Assembly: GCA_905221605.1 (NCBI GenBank)
Contig: CAJNDS010000957.1
Location: 237,001-301,000 of the forward strand
From: Symbiodinium natans
Lineage: Eukaryota > Sar > Dinophyceae > Suessiales > Symbiodiniaceae
Reading direction: 5' to 3'
Length of the DNA: 64,000 bases
The translations under genes and the position numbers were made by a program. Below the pieces are notes generated by a model. The model was not told where the DNA came from. It was given only the letters and a program-made list of their open reading frames with translations, and searched no databases. Positions 10,653-24,800 of this stretch are shown piece after piece; position 1 is the stretch's first letter, and each line of letters opens with the position of its first letter.

Positions 10653-13600
10653 TTAGTTGTCCTCCAGGACGTCGTCGAGGTCCACCCCTGCATCCATCTG
10701 CTGCACTGCACCCTCCACCTGGCAAAGGCGCGAGATGTTTCAAACGGTTCGAATGATGCCGGTCCCCCCCCCCCCACCCACTCCCCCGAATCTTTGGCCT
10801 CCTTCTCCACGGTCCCAACGACATTCTCCACCTGAGACACATGCCCATGCCAGGGCATTTTCAAAAGTTCTCCTGTCAGGGCCCTAGGAGCAAGGCATTC
10901 TCGACAACGCCCTCGAAGGTCTCTCCGATAGAGTCGATGAGAGAGAAGAAGGCCGATGCCATAGTCTCGGCCTGGTGAATGCCGATGTCACAGCATGCCC
11001 ATGATGCCATGGCACTGCCATGGCACTGGCAAGAAGAAAGGACTCGCTCCGTTTTCCCGCCCTCCGAGCAGAGCTCTGGACCAAGTGTCCCTGTACGTCT
11101 TGGGCCTGCGACCTCTATGGCTCTGTGACCCGGGGAGGGCAGAATTGGGGAGGTTCTGGGCGTTGGGAAGTCAGAGCAGCCCTCGCCTTTACAAGGGCCT
11201 CGTGCCTTGAGCTCAGCGCTCTTGACACCCAAGAAACGCCAAGAACTGAATGAACCGAGCATCATGTACTTTCGTGTACCTTCACTAGCAGCTGGCAGCA
11301 AAGAGAGCCACAGCACCTTAAGACCACCCTTTGGGTCGAGGAGGTGTGTCAGGTCACTAGCCACCTTGGATCTCGCCGCCAAGAAGGGGCCCGCGCTCAG
11401 CCCGGCCCGGGCAGAGGGGCCAGCAACAGCGTCCCAGCGACGGGTGCAACAGCGCACGCTGCACCTCCAGTTGCCATCGCAGCACTCGGCGTTTTTTTGG
11501 GGCACTCTTTCTTTCTTTCTGCTGCTTCTTCTTCTTCTGCTGGGCTTAGGGCCCGGGGGACCCCCACTCACGCGCCCGAAGTCTCTCTCCGTCTCCTTCC
11601 CTCTCTGTCTCGCTCGGCTGGGAGGTTCTGCGTGGGCTTTCTGTCGGCCTGCAGCTGCGTGGCATACTGGTAGGCGGCAATGGAGGGCAGCAGCAGCAAG
11701 ATCGAGAGCCAGACCAGCCAGGACAAGTGTGTGGGGCCCAGCAGCGGCCAATCTACGTAGGCGAAGAGGATCGTCGAGACCTCATTTGGACACTCCAAAA
11801 AACTACGCCACTTATGCCACTATCAGCCCGCTTTCGAAACTGACAGAGGCCAAGGGACCGGGAAAATCGCCTTCAACGCGATGAAAGTGACCAGTGCTCC
11901 AGAGTGTTTCACAGAGAGCAGCACCGCCATGTTCCAAAGCACATTGAAAATTACGTAGATGCCGACGCCTTAGCAGGATCATTGTTGCTCTGCATTGCAC
12001 AGCTACCACGTTATATAACTACCATGTGAACAAACCCTTTCCGTCATGGCCATAGCCGGTCTGAGGGGCAGCGGCCAGCTAGCTCCGCGTGATTGGAGTC
12101 TTCACCGCAGCTGTCAGCCTGCCCACCGAAAACGCAATGTAGGGCCTCCTGCGTGTAGGCGCCGATGCCTGGCACAAGCCCCCCCCCGGGCTCATGACAG
12201 AACGAGTTTTGCATGTCTTGCCCGATCTTGCTGGGCTAGGCAAGGGATGAGGATGCTAGGGGATGCTACACCCGGGGCCTTCGCCGTTGGTCTGCTTGAG
12301 CAGTTCGTTCAGCGGGATCAGCAGGATGGTCAGGGGGAGCTGGAACAGCGCCAGGTGGGCGTTCATGACGAAGATGTTCAGGCCATCCTCGTTCTCCGCC
12401 TGCCCGTGAGACCATACAGAGACAGTTCTCACAAATACAAATGTCAGACGTGAGAAGCGCGCTCTCTTGTGCTCTCTCAGAGTCAGTTTGAACTTTAGAA
12501 CTCAGTGCGAGCTTCTACTACGAGAAAGGGAGAGCTCAGAGAGAGCTCTTGACACTTAGGTCGGTCCTCACCTTGTATCGCTTGAAAACAAGATCCTTGA
12601 GCACGAAAGCGACCTAAAGTTCAGCACCACTGCTTGCGTGCAAAAGGCCTACACACCCAACCATACGACAGCTGCTCGTACAAATTAGCTGCACTCAGAG
12701 TACTGCTGGAAAAATGACTCAAATGACTCTGGACTCTGTGCCCCATCCGAGCCGCCGCATTGAAGATGCAACTGCCTGATGGAGGCAAGCCAGGCAGCGT
12801 GGGGGCCGGGGTACCAAAACACACATGAAGCCTACAGGTAGACTGTAGACTGGTAGACTTTGGGTTCTACCCTCCGCCTCCCAGGATCACCGCAAACACA
12901 GGCTCGCTGGTCGCACTAAGGCCCTCCAGTGAAGGCAGCAACCCCGTGACCTGATCAGTAATGTTGGCTAGTTTTCTCGAGTGTGCTGAAATGTTCATTC
13001 GTTGCTTCGAATCAAGTTCGATGCGAAGGCGGCTAAAGGAAGGTCAACGCATAAGAACACTCAAAGCATGCTGTTGTCGTTGCCAGGGATCCACGGCCGC
13101 GAAGACCTGGCAAACAAGTAGACAGGGCACGGGCCCTGGACTCAGCGACCTTTGCCTTTCGCAGGATGATCACCAACATTCGCCCTCTCACAGCATCTGA
13201 ATGTGGCGGGCTCCACCCCGAGCAGCGCCAGGGACTGCATCAAAGAGTAGCGCTCCTGGAGGAGGCACCTAGCACCGCCCAGTACCAGGATGTGGCACGG
13301 GTCATTTGCGCAGCAAGCAAAGCCATTTGTTGAAGGCCAGGGCACATGGAGAGCAGCGCAATGAAGATGGGGGTGCAGTTTGAGAGCAGGCTGTGCAGCG
13401 GGCCGCTTACGTGTGGAGTGCAGATGGCCCCGATGGTGTCGCCCAAGGAGTCGCCTCAGCACCACGCGTTGAGCGGAAAGGACTTAAGCGACCAGGGAGA
13501 GACATGAGAGGAAATGAGAGAAGGGAGAGAAAGGAGAGAAGCGAGAGAAGTGAAAGAACACGCCGGGCAACACGCCAGCAACACGCGGCCACTGGGGCCA

Positions 13601-14319
13601 CGGACCCAGGGCGGACACCGCGAGGAGGGCCACGGGCGCAGCGACCCTGCGGCCTTGCCCTTCGCCTCGCTTCCAAACGAAGCGGAACTGGGATTTGGGC
13701 ACGACCTGGATAAGCAGCAGCAGGACCAGAATGAACCTCAAAGTCACAAAACCAAAATCGGAATACACATGCAGCTGCGGTGTTTATCCTGAAACGCCCA
13801 CCCTCTCTTCCCCCCTCATCCCCCCCGAAACATGCAAGAAATTGCACGCAGGTTGTTTGTTTAATGAGTGCTCCTGTCATTTCGCCCAACTTGTGCGTTT
13901 GGATCCACATCCAGCGGACACTAGGCTCTGCACGGAGGGAGCCTCTTAACTCACTCGGATGGGATGCACCTATCAATCGTCTTGCCCTGACAAACTTTCA
14001 TTTTTGCTTTGCTGTTGGGGGCTTGGACGCATTCTTGCATTGCAGCCTGCAGACCAGTACAGCGGCACATAAGCGACGGCCGTGGAGAGCCCGAGCATGT
14101 AAGTGTAGCCTGAACGGGAACATGTGGAAACTAACGCTCAATTTTGGAACTCGTGCATCAGGCGTGCTTCTGCAGCTAACAGCTAACAAAGCTGCATGTT
14201 CACTCACACTGATTGTTTCTTGCTTGTGACTCTGAGAGACGCTGGAGTGGCTGCGCGGCGATTTGCTTGGCGATGTTGTTGGCGCAGCCAAAGAGGACCA
14301 CCGCCACCAGCAAAACAAC
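10653..14319 (-). CDS. Chloroquine-resistance-transporter (CRT)-like membrane protein
   Basis: Drug/metabolite-transporter superfamily protein, probably in a vacuolar or other endomembrane. Exons from 5' to 3': 14319-about 14250 (first membrane helix, VVLLVAVVLFGCANN), 13774-13666, 13454-13346, 13268-about 13185, 12950-12881, 12775-12753, 12613-12572, 12399-12279, 12168-12076, 11968-11859, 11780-11649, 10971-10906, 10831-10793 and 10718-10653 (stop). CRT-like signatures are GAICTPHVSGPLHSLL, the lysine-rich FVLKDLVFKRYK before NIFVMNAHLALFQ, a Cys-containing loop (EALHCVFGG...DSCGED) and the last helices. The final three small exons encode an acidic, membrane-free tail ending DLDDVLEDN. Many junctions need GC or GA donors. 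Splicing of exon 1 to 2 and of exon 4 to 5 is not resolved, and any upstream first exon was not found. Confidence 0.75.
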
Positions 14320-14329
14320 CTGCACGAAG

Positions 14330-15700
14330 AAGGAGGAGACACTGGTGGATCTTTTGGAACCTGAGGGATGCAATATGGCAATATGGCAATATGGGATGCA
14401 ATATCTGCCGCCATGCTTGCGCAACATCAGCAAACACAGGTAGGAACAAGGCCTTCGACGGGCGAAGGTGAATGCTCATCCACTTCTACCTGGATAGGAG
14501 AGGACGGACACATTGTGGACAGGCCAATTTTGAAATGTCCCAGTGGCCTCCAGCCTTGATTGGGCATCGCAGGAACTCCGCTCATTCATCAATGGCTTGC
14601 TCAGGCTCCCAGGGAACAAAAAACGACTGTGCACAGTCATGAGAACTTGTGTCCTGGAGCCACGCTGGGAGCGGGGGCAACACATTCAAATGTCTCAAGG
14701 AGGCAGCGCACCTCACCAACCATTGAAAAACATGTTGCACTTCAGGGCCCGGACAGCGGTCGCGGCATTCTTCTGTGAAGGGAGCCGGGTTTTTCTTTGG
14801 AGCTCGTGTACACGAGCTCTGTCCCGTGGCTAAAGAATTTGTTCTTGGTTGTCACTTGACAAGGCATAGTGTCACATCAGGGTAGTGGGATTCATGATGC
14901 TGTGGTTTTGGGTCCTGAGCAAAAAGTCTGGCGAGGCTGTGGAGGTCACGGACACCAATGGGGCCGCAGTCATCCATGTGCAAAGGTTGCTAATTATTGG
15001 GCTCAGGATAGCACCGCTTCTCCACCTTGAAGGCTTCAGAAGGGCTGCGGGTGCGAGGTTTTTGTACACGTTAGGGTAGCCTACAGCTCAAGCGCTTCCC
15101 GGGGGTGAGTAATAGAAATGGTACTTCACCGTTGTCTCCGTCTCAGACGTGCTAGGGAGTTCGCTCCGAAAGCCCGCATCCTGCAAAGAGAAGGGGCCTG
15201 AAGATTTGCTAAATCCCCCGCGTCGCCATGCAAGGGTTTCAAACAAAAGACGGGGGGCGGCGCTTCGGAACTCAAGACTCAAAGGGCTACACAAGTGTTT
15301 TGACCGCGCGGGCTCTCATGTGTCAAGGGTTTGCTCTCGGAAAGAGACGTAAAAATGTGCCCAGCAATGTAGATAGGCATTATATGGCATTATCCAACCT
15401 CTGCTCGGTGGATTGAGCTGTCGCGGATTTGCCTTCCATGCGGCTGAGACAGTGGGGGCTTCTCGATCGGGTAGGCATCCCCAGCCTTTGGAAAGAAATC
15501 TCGGACGTGCGAGTTACTGGCTGTTTTCTGATAAGCGAGGATGCAGTCCAAGACCTCAAGTGTTGGGCATACTGGATGCAGGCCTGTCGCAAAGGGGAAG
15601 ACTGCAGGCTTTCTTTGGCTCGACCACTGCATCGTGCGAGTAAGCAAGCATCATTCCCATGCCTTGCATGATTACATGTACCTTGCCTCGGTGAGTCTCC
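14330..15700 (-). CDS. Candidate exons of an unidentified gene
   Basis: The best exon is 15180-15088: it follows a pyrimidine-rich acceptor ending TTTGCAG|G and reads DAGFRSELPSTSETETTVKY to a TGA, 30 codons. A helical open stretch upstream at about 15600-15450 (LEVLDCILAYQKTASNSHV) and one at about 14975-14890 (GPIGVRDLHSLARLFAQDP) could belong to the same gene. No family is recognised and the order of exons is unproven. Confidence 0.3.
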
Positions 15701-15779
15701 AAAACAAAAAGACGCTCCTTACAACTCTGCGCAAGCCAAAAGAAATGCAATCGACTGTTTGCCCAGGTTCAGGGGCTCC

Positions 15780-15806
15780 TTAGCATACATATATATATAT
15801 ATATTA
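15780..15806. repeat. AT-rich microsatellite
   Basis: Short alternating (AT) run flanked by other AT-rich sequence; a second one lies at about 18743-18760. Confidence 0.8.
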
Positions 15807-15809
15807 TAT

Positions 15810-18800
15810 GTGGAATGTTGCGCATATACACACAGAGTATATTAACAAGGTATTTCTACATTACATATACTGAATTGAAGCCTCATCTTCGTTCATCTTT
15901 AGAAAACGCAGCATGCATAACCACCCCAGTCCATGCGCAGCCCCACTTTCCATTTTTTGGCAGGATCGACAGCGGCTGCGTCTCGGCACAGGCCCCATCC
16001 GCATCACCGGCCTAGCCAGAGTATGTTATTGTGCACTCGGTGGAAATGCATACGTTGTCAGTTCAACTGGATGTTGACAAACAAACGTTTGCAAGACAGC
16101 CACATCCTACCTACTTCTGAGGGCAGGGGGCCTTTGCAGGGAGGGAAGGATGCAGTTTAATTAACGCGGGCCTTTAAGACGATTGTGGTTCGTGGATAGG
16201 TTGCAATTTCGGGGAACTTTTATAGAGTCAACAAATAAGCTTGGATTCTGAAGCTCCTTCAACAAAAAGAAGAACAATAACAAAAACGAATAAGGTGAGT
16301 TGTAAAACAGGGTGCGCTCATTTGGGTTTTGGATGCCTTCTCTCCTTCCCTCGCGCATGAGATGTGATCAACGAACCAGAAAGGATGTGGTGGCATTGTG
16401 CCACATGTCATGGCACTTCGAAGATTGAAGGGTCTGGACAGCCTTATCTAATTACCAAAATCGCCCAGGGATTGTGACAGTCTTTCCGGGCCGAATGAGC
16501 GCGACAGCGTTTAAGGACAGACCTCGAGGTTGCCATGACATGATACTTTCCTCACGTTATTTTGCCGCAACAACAATTTACTGTCCAAGAGACTTACCTT
16601 TCCATCCTTGCTCCCTTGAGGACTAACTACTAACAGTTTCTGTGCTGGGGCTTCTTTGATTCCCTGGCTCTCCTCCCCTCGGGAGCAGTGACCCCCCCAC
16701 CCGCCGTGCACTGGGTGCGCTCGTGACATCCCGGAGTCCATGGGAGACTTTCCCCTCAAAGTTCGTGCCCCACAGGGCTGGGAAGCGTCGGGCGTGAGAC
16801 CCCCTTTCCCTCTCTTTATTTGTGGTCCTTCTGTGTTGTTTCTTTCTTTCAACAGTCTCTTTCCTTCCTTCTTCTTGCAAGCTAAGCAGCTAAGCCCCAA
16901 AGCGTCACTCTGGTTTTTTCGCATTCACGGCTGCGCCCACAGCTCCAATGCAACCATGGCCACGTACATTACCCGTATACTGTATACTGTATACTCTTAA
17001 AACCTCAACTTGAACGTTCCATGCTTTAGGCCGCAGCCTGATCATGCTGCACTGCCACAGAAAATTTCACCACATACGGCGCAGTTTCCGACACGGCGTT
17101 CAAGACGACAACCTCACAGCCTTGACGCAGCCTAAACAATAAACTGAAACCACAACTTAACTTTGGACCTCTGAAAACCAAGATCGGCCACTCGATTGAT
17201 TCGCCCTGCGGAGAACCGGAACTATGTCTTTCGCTGACGCACTCTCAGGCCTCTTCACGTCTGCTGATTCCACCACCAATTCTGGCCTGCATACGGTTTC
17301 GGGTTTTGTCATTCACGGTGTTTTCCCCACAGGCATGCCAAAGGCACAGGCTCAGGCTTTGGGCCAGGTGTTTCATCCCTTGTTGAGTGTTAGGGACAAT
17401 GCTGAGAGTTTGGTGCAAAAGAGTTCCGCAACTCAAAGGCAATCAAGGAACACACAAGATGAAACTGTTCCGCCAAGATGCCGAGATAGCCGGTATACAT
17501 CATCCATCTGCAGGCCAGGGGACTAAAACTCCAAAAATCATGTACTATCATCGAGAACGTCCGCCTTTCATGGCACGTTTTGCTGCCTAGTGCACTCTGC
17601 AGTAATGCTTGGACTATCAAGAACAAAAAGCATTACAGAGCTCGTTAGGCTTCGGAATCTAGGGCTAATTTAAGGCTGTTTGCGCTCCTCATCTTGGACC
17701 TGGCTCAGTATCTCTTAAACTTCAGTCCACTGTGTCGGCGAGCGCGTGTCTGTGCCCCTGCAGCATCACAGCACCCCGTATGTCTAGGAGTCTGCCATAT
17801 AGCGTTAAAGCCCTGTGCTCGATTGCCCTGCATTGCCAGACTCTAGCTTTGGCCTCGTTCTGTCTGAGGAACTCCTGGGCAAAGCGTGGGGTTCAAGACA
17901 TGGATTGACAAGCGCAGATACACACAACTATGCCTGCTTGTATTTGTTTGTCTCACAATTGGAAGCCGAAACACGCAGATACCGAGTTGATGCCCTTGTC
18001 GTCCCACACCTCCAGAGAAGTTGGAAGTGTGGAAACTCAAGTCATGTTCACGGGAAGGGACTACGAACCCTCACTAAAGCAGAACACCACACATCGAAAC
18101 CTGAAGCGTAGACCTGAGCAAATGCAAATTTCGGCCCCCGGTTCCTGGAAAGGGTGGTTCTCCATCGCGATTCAATTTGTTTCGACATGTTCAATGGCCC
18201 TGAAATGCTGCAAAATATTTATGTTTCATGTTAAAGTGTCTTTAAAACTTGTATGATGTTGAAGACGTTACAGACTTTAAGGGGCCTTATTTGAACGAAA
18301 TTCAGCAACATTTTTGGGGAAGGGTCAGATGCTCTATTCTGAAAAGCCGTTATAAAATCTCAAAATTTCGAAAAGCCACGCTTGAACAATTAAGGGCTTC
18401 AGGGCTGTGAAGAGTTGAGGGGCCTTTAAACATGTTTAAGGGCAACTTGCCTGTCAGAATTAAGGAGTTCAAGGGTTTCCTGATCTTTACTTTGAAGCTT
18501 TGCAAAAAAGTCGGATCCTTCACCAAAAAACGTCGCTTTACTGATTCACTTCAGGGCTTCATGGGTTTTGAAGAATTTAAGGCCCTTGTGAGGGTGTATG
18601 ATGTAACACATCAAAAAGTGAGGAAAAAAAAAGCAAGTATCACATGTAAAAGAACATGCATGAGTGGTGTCATCTGTTATGGGTCACTCCTCCCATCGTC
18701 TGTCTCTGCATTGTTCTTGGTGCGCCTGGGTCATGGAGGGCCATATATATATATATATGTACATACCTACATACATGCTACGCAAATAAATAAACAATCA

Positions 18801-21800
18801 TAAACACATAAATGAATATATACATATATACATACAATGTGAGCAACATGGGTCCAAACCCGTCAGTGAGTATTGCGTGTGCAAATGGGAGGGCGGGGGG
18901 GCTTCTCCTAACCACCCAGCCTGTTCGTCCTAGGACCCTAACCCTAGAACCCATGCAAGCTGTTTGCGCTCGACATAACCGTCTGATTAATGTTAACGTC
19001 GCTTTAATAAACCCCCCCCCCCCCCCGCATCTTGTTTTGGTCCCCGGGGTTTGGAGGGGTCAAAAAGAAGAGGGGGTGTCAATAATTGGAATCTGGGGGT
19101 CTTCTGGGGGTCTGGGGGTGGTCAGCTGTCAGGGTCTGCTCTGCTTTGTCTTGAAGGGAGCCTCGGAGCTCTTTCAAGCCAGCTCAGCTGAATTTTCAGT
19201 GAAATTTTGCATTCCTGGCCGGAAAAATATTGCAGTTGTCACCCCATTATTATTCTCACAGGACCCCCCTATATAGACTTGTTTATAGATTTCAGCCCGG
19301 AAACCTCCCACAATGGAAAGTAGTCTTCGGCTGGGGCCCTCTGGCCCGGCGAAAATTGCAATTACCACCCCATTTATAAATGTGAGGTTAACATTAAGCA
19401 CTTTCTTTGAACATGTTACACATGTTCACGAAAGCAGGATGCTGTTAGCGAGTCTGCAAATGCCTGCCGAATCCAGTGTCTGCTCTGGCAAGTCCACACA
19501 ACTCCAAAGAGGCCCTGCCACTAAGCAGGAAACTCTAAAGTACACCCGTCGCCTTCTGTAGGCTCCGCGTGCATTGCCTTAGAGTCGCGCTTGCAGCAAC
19601 TTACACCTTACAATTGATTTGATGCCCGTACCCATAACATCCCAAATCGAGCGAAGCCCAAGGGCAAAAGCGGGTCGGAACATGTCGGAACTGTGGGACT
19701 GGAAAAAAAATCTTCCAGAACCTCAACCTCGTTCAGAATGTGGCCCCTCCAAGCAACCCATTCAAAAGCCCTTTGAGGCCGGCGCCTTGACCATCGGAAA
19801 TCTGCTGCGGCACCCCTCGTGAAATGAGCCAAGGTTCCGGTGCGACCGCGACTATCAAGTTTGGATGGCGTCGATCGTAGTCGGAGAGCTGAGGCCCATC
19901 TAAACCCTGTGGAACGATGTGAAATTCAACAGGCCTAACTGGCTTGTCAAGCCATCTCCTACCTTGCTGCAACGAGACATGACGGTGACTTGCAGAAAGG
20001 AGGTGCGTGTCATTGTTTCATTTGTAACTCATGGGGCGCATGGCGCGTGGCCTTCTTCCAAGTTCAAACCGGAGGAAAGCAGCAAGGTTGCCAGGTTCAC
20101 CAGACTGTTCCCCCTTGAAGGCTCCAGACTTGAAAGAAACCGAACTAAGGAGCCAACGAAGAGCATGCGTTTAGATGGCATTGGGAATGGGGGAGGGGTG
20201 TGATTTACTGAGGGGTCTTGGTGCAGGCTTTTGGGAGCCACCGCAGTTGTTCAGCACTCAGTGGGCGTAGATGTTCTTGCAATCTCAACCAAGGATAACT
20301 TCGGACTTACTAGTAAGAGCGTTGTGGGGGAACGGTGGGGGAGCGGAGCACCTCAGGATCTCTCGTGGAAGCCGTAACCGGCATTCTTCAAATGAGTTGG
20401 CAAAAAGGCCCCCCCGCTTTTCACTTTGCCATCGCGGTCGCGCTCAGGCCAGATGTCAGTAGGGAGAGTAGCGCTGGGACATGCCTGGCCCAGAAGTGCT
20501 TGGTGGCACAAACGCAGGGCAAGCAAGGAAACGACCGACACTGACTGACACTGTGCATTGCTCTGAGTCTTCAAGAAGTCCCCATGGCATCTTCCCCCGA
20601 ATCTTCACTTCGCGCAAGCTTCGCGCGCACTGGCCACTTTACGTGCCCTCACTAGCCCCACCCTGGGGCAGGCTGTGCCATGCTCTGTACCGGTGTGCCT
20701 GCCCAGAGGCTCTGGGGAATCCGAACGCTCGTCTCATCCCTCTCCTCGACCCTAGCCTCAGATCCAGTGAAACTTGAAGTACTGTTTTTGTCGACGTTCC
20801 TTGTGCATTGCCTTGCTTCTACTCAAGTGGGGTGTTGGCTTGCGGGCCTGATTTGGGCTTTCAGCTGCGCTAGCCTTCGCTGACTTAGCATTGAACCATG
20901 AGAACGAACGAGCAAGTGACCGAGTGCTGCGGCGTAAAGTTCACAGGAACAGTTCATCCGGTTCAGCAATGAACTGTCGGGCATGCGGGCATGTGACACA
21001 TAATGTTGCACGACACTCGAAGGCAGTGAGAGATGCTGCCAGGCCACCTTCCACCAAGGACCACATTTGGCACACACGGGTTTGCCTGCCCAAGCACCAC
21101 AAAAGTGTCCCATTTCGCTTGGGTGGAAGAGGGGCACCTGGTGCTGGGTCTAGGCATGGCGCTTGTCGAGCATTCGTGCTCTGTCGGGAGAGGAGCGAGC
21201 AACCAGACACCAAACCACATGTCGCAAGATTGAAACGCACATCGTGTGCAAGAGTTGCTCAATAATGCCGTCTGCCATCATGAGAAACAGCTTGACTTCC
21301 GCTGTTCTGTGCAAGCCATATCCGGACGACAGTTCACGACAATTCGGCCGGTGAGCTAATCTTGAGGCTCCGTGGATTTGGTGGGAACTATGATGATGTT
21401 GCCGATCGCGGGACGATCGCGCAAGTACCCAGAAGAGCCTGCCAACTTGAAATGTCATTCGATACTGTATAGGTTCGGGTTCGGACCTGTATTCGACGTC
21501 CCGAAGCGTGCGATGGAGTCGAAGCTCACTGTCTGCAGCTCCAGTCGCGGAGCCTGCTAGTTCAGTACATGCAAGGAGCAAGCGTCAAGTTTTTTTGCGT
21601 GGACCCTAAGCCCAAGCCCGAACCTTATGTTGTCTCATGCAATCTGAATCCCTTGGGTAGATTGAGGGCTGAGCGTGATGAGCACTGAACATTTCACTGG
21701 AAACTGGAAACTTACATATGCAACCGAGAAGCAGCAATTCGAAGGAAGCCCTGCAGCTTTGACCAGAAAAAATCGTCACTTGTGTCGTCCAGCAAGGTGT

Positions 21801-24800
21801 AGTTGAAGTAGTGATGGCCTCGGGTTCTCTGCAAGGGCCAGAGCAGCAGTAGAAAGGAGAAGGAGGGCCAAGAGTGTTAAGTTGTGCTGAGCACGCATCA
21901 CCGAAGGAAAACGGGTTCAGTTTGCATTGTCGGCCCAAAGCGAAGATTCAGGGGGGGGGGGGGCTTTTCAGGCGCCGGCCGCTCTTGTTCTTCTTCTTGC
22001 GCCCTCTGTCGGAGTCCGCCTTCTCATCAGGGACCTGCTAGGGCAGCAACAGCCAAAGGGGGGGGGGGGGGGGGGGACGGGTTCCTAAACTAGGGGTACC
22101 TTATCCGGGGGTCCTTAGGGAATCCTACTATTACCCCATGTGATGCTCGTATGTTTGCGCACACACACACATCCATCATCCCCTGTCCCCTGCAGCACTC
22201 ACACCTTTTAAGATCGGCCAGTGAGTATGATTCTTTGCCATTCACAGGCCGAGAACATGCAACAGATGCATCTCTTGCAATGAGTGAGAGAAGATGGCTT
22301 CCTTTTGATCGTAAGAACATGAACGGCTCTCAGTGCATGAAGCAGTCCAAAAGCTGCCCCCACTCTCTGCAAAACAATTTAGACTCAGAATCTCTCGAAC
22401 ATTCTCCGCAGTCTGAGCGCCCTCCCTCTGAACCCTCAAAAAAGGCTTTTTCCTAAGCGGCCTCGAGGAGCTGGACGATGTTCTCGGAACCTTTTTTCAA
22501 GCTGACCTCCTGTCGAGAAATCGCAGCGCTATCGCTGGCTGCTGTTTAAAGACCCGCGTCTTCCATGCAACCAACCAATTGTTATCCAGGCCAAGGGCTT
22601 AGACTTGATGCTGTACCAATACTATGCCTTGACCATCTGCCAAAGTTGAAATTCGCACCGTTTGACTGTTGTTTCGACAGTGTCCGACGTTAGCCGTCAC
22701 TGAGCAGATGCTTAGGAACTCAACGAAATGCGCTTCTAAGAGCCTCTTGCATTGCCCATACTCAACACCCAACGAGCGAATGTTGCACGCAATTCAATCT
22801 CTCTGAATCTCTCTGAGAGCTGCTGTGTCTGCTCAGCTACAAGTATGTATGCAGGCACGTACTGAATGACATCACGGTGCCTGTACGTGGCGGATGATGG
22901 CGTTGACCTCACAGAAGGTATTGTGACATCGCCGATTTGTGGCGCAAGATATTGCAAGATGCTGCTCCACCATGAAATGGCGTGGGACCACCATAGACAT
23001 GACATAAGCGAAGTCGCATCTCGGAAGCTTGACATCGAATCTTTCCTTGGTTGCAAGCAGACACTACAGCAAGATCCTGATTTGTCCAGCACAGGTTTCA
23101 GCCATGGTCCAAATCAGTTTGGAGTATTTATTCGCGTGTTGAGCCGCAGCAAGACAGCTCCGCGTGTTTGAGATCGCAGCGATGTACTTAAGCTTGTTGC
23201 ATATTCTTGTTGCTCTTCTTCGTTTGCAAGTCGCTGCTACCGGCCCCACGCATGGCTAAGTCATCGACCGTTCGCGGCAAACGCACTGCAAGGACAACTG
23301 CAAGCACCCTCCTGAAGGGTCCGAAGCCAACTGCTTGTTTACCCTCATTCGCCGGTGGGCACAGCAGCTCCGTGTGGCGGGTTGCAGTGCTTCCATATCT
23401 CTCATGTTCTGAAACCTTCCTGCGACAAAAGCTGTTGTACTTGCCCAGCCGGTTCGGGCAAGGGGCGGCCTCAAAGTAATCAAAGTAAAGAAGCCGAGAC
23501 GTCATACTTCCGTCGAGGATCCTTGAGTGCATGGCGAGAACGACCGGCACGACGCTCAGCCTTGATGCGACCTGTCATGACTGTTTTCGGCAGTTATCTG
23601 TCACCTAAGCCCTGGATCCCCATGGCCAGCCCTGACGGTCGACAGCCATCTCCGAATGTGCTGAGCCTACGGTAATTGAAATTGTTGTGACTGTAACTAT
23701 TGAAATTCTGTTTGCTGCTATGTTGTCACGTTGTGATTTAAAACAGAAAGCAACACACATCGCCTGAAACGTACAACATTTTGGCATCCTCGAAAGGCTT
23801 TGCTGGAGGCAGAAGCACAAGAACGTTCTATGTGCTGCACATTCCGCAAAGCCCAAGGGCCTGCTGAAGAAACTTCTCAAATCGTTCCCCTGCTTGTGGC
23901 TGTGGTGCATCATACATCTCACCTGAACATTGCTTCTAGCTTAGGTGGCTTGAGGTTTGAGGAGTGCGTACAGAACGGAACTGACAAATAGGCCTATCCA
24001 GGAAGCGTGGAGCATCGCTGGCCTTGAGGCTCCAACGTTCCCACGCCATACCCGGCAACAGACACCACCACGTCAAAGACGTCCTTGGCTTTCCACAGTA
24101 CCGAGTGATCCACGGTAAGATTGATGCACCCTGGCAATTATGGAGCTGACCCACCAACAGTCCCAAAACCAAGCTCTTGCTTGCAAACAAGAGTCTGGAG
24201 CCATGGACCCAAGCTGAAAGGCGCCAAAGCCACCCATGCTGTACCTGCACGGCTGAGCTGCGCGGCATTTCCTCTTAGAAGGGCAATACCATTGGAGGCT
24301 CAGGAACTTTGCTCATCAAAGCGCATGAGGCGTGAGACGCCCTGAGATGCTGCAGGGTCTTGCAACCCAGCCACCCCATCACCAAGGTTCTCTCAGCTTG
24401 AAAGATACTCGCGATCTCACTGACTTTTGCCGTGAGGTCGCGCAAGTACTCCTCACCCGACATTGGCATAAAGAGTTGCGAAATCAGCTCAGGAAAATGT
24501 GCAGACTTGAGTTTTTTTGCAACCATCAGTCGCACAACGAAATTTCGCATTCCTCACATGGCAGCAAGGGTGTGAGAGTGACTTCAGACATTCTCCTCCC
24601 CCGTACTCATTGCCCGGGCCGGCCCCGCAGACAATCCGAGTATCCTTGGAGCGCCACAACAGGGAACTTCGTAACGCCCCCGAATGTGCCCGTTTAAGTT
24701 TTGCGAGCTCCGAGCTCCAAATCTGCCATGCTGCGTTTCGACGGCAAGCAGTTGGAGCGACAGCGGAACTCTTTATGCTGCACGTGGTGCCGCGTCTTCC

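Noticed and set aside
21150-21581. 143-codon minus-strand frame
   Set aside because: The plus strand is open over the same stretch, composition is ambiguous and no domain or splice sites were found.
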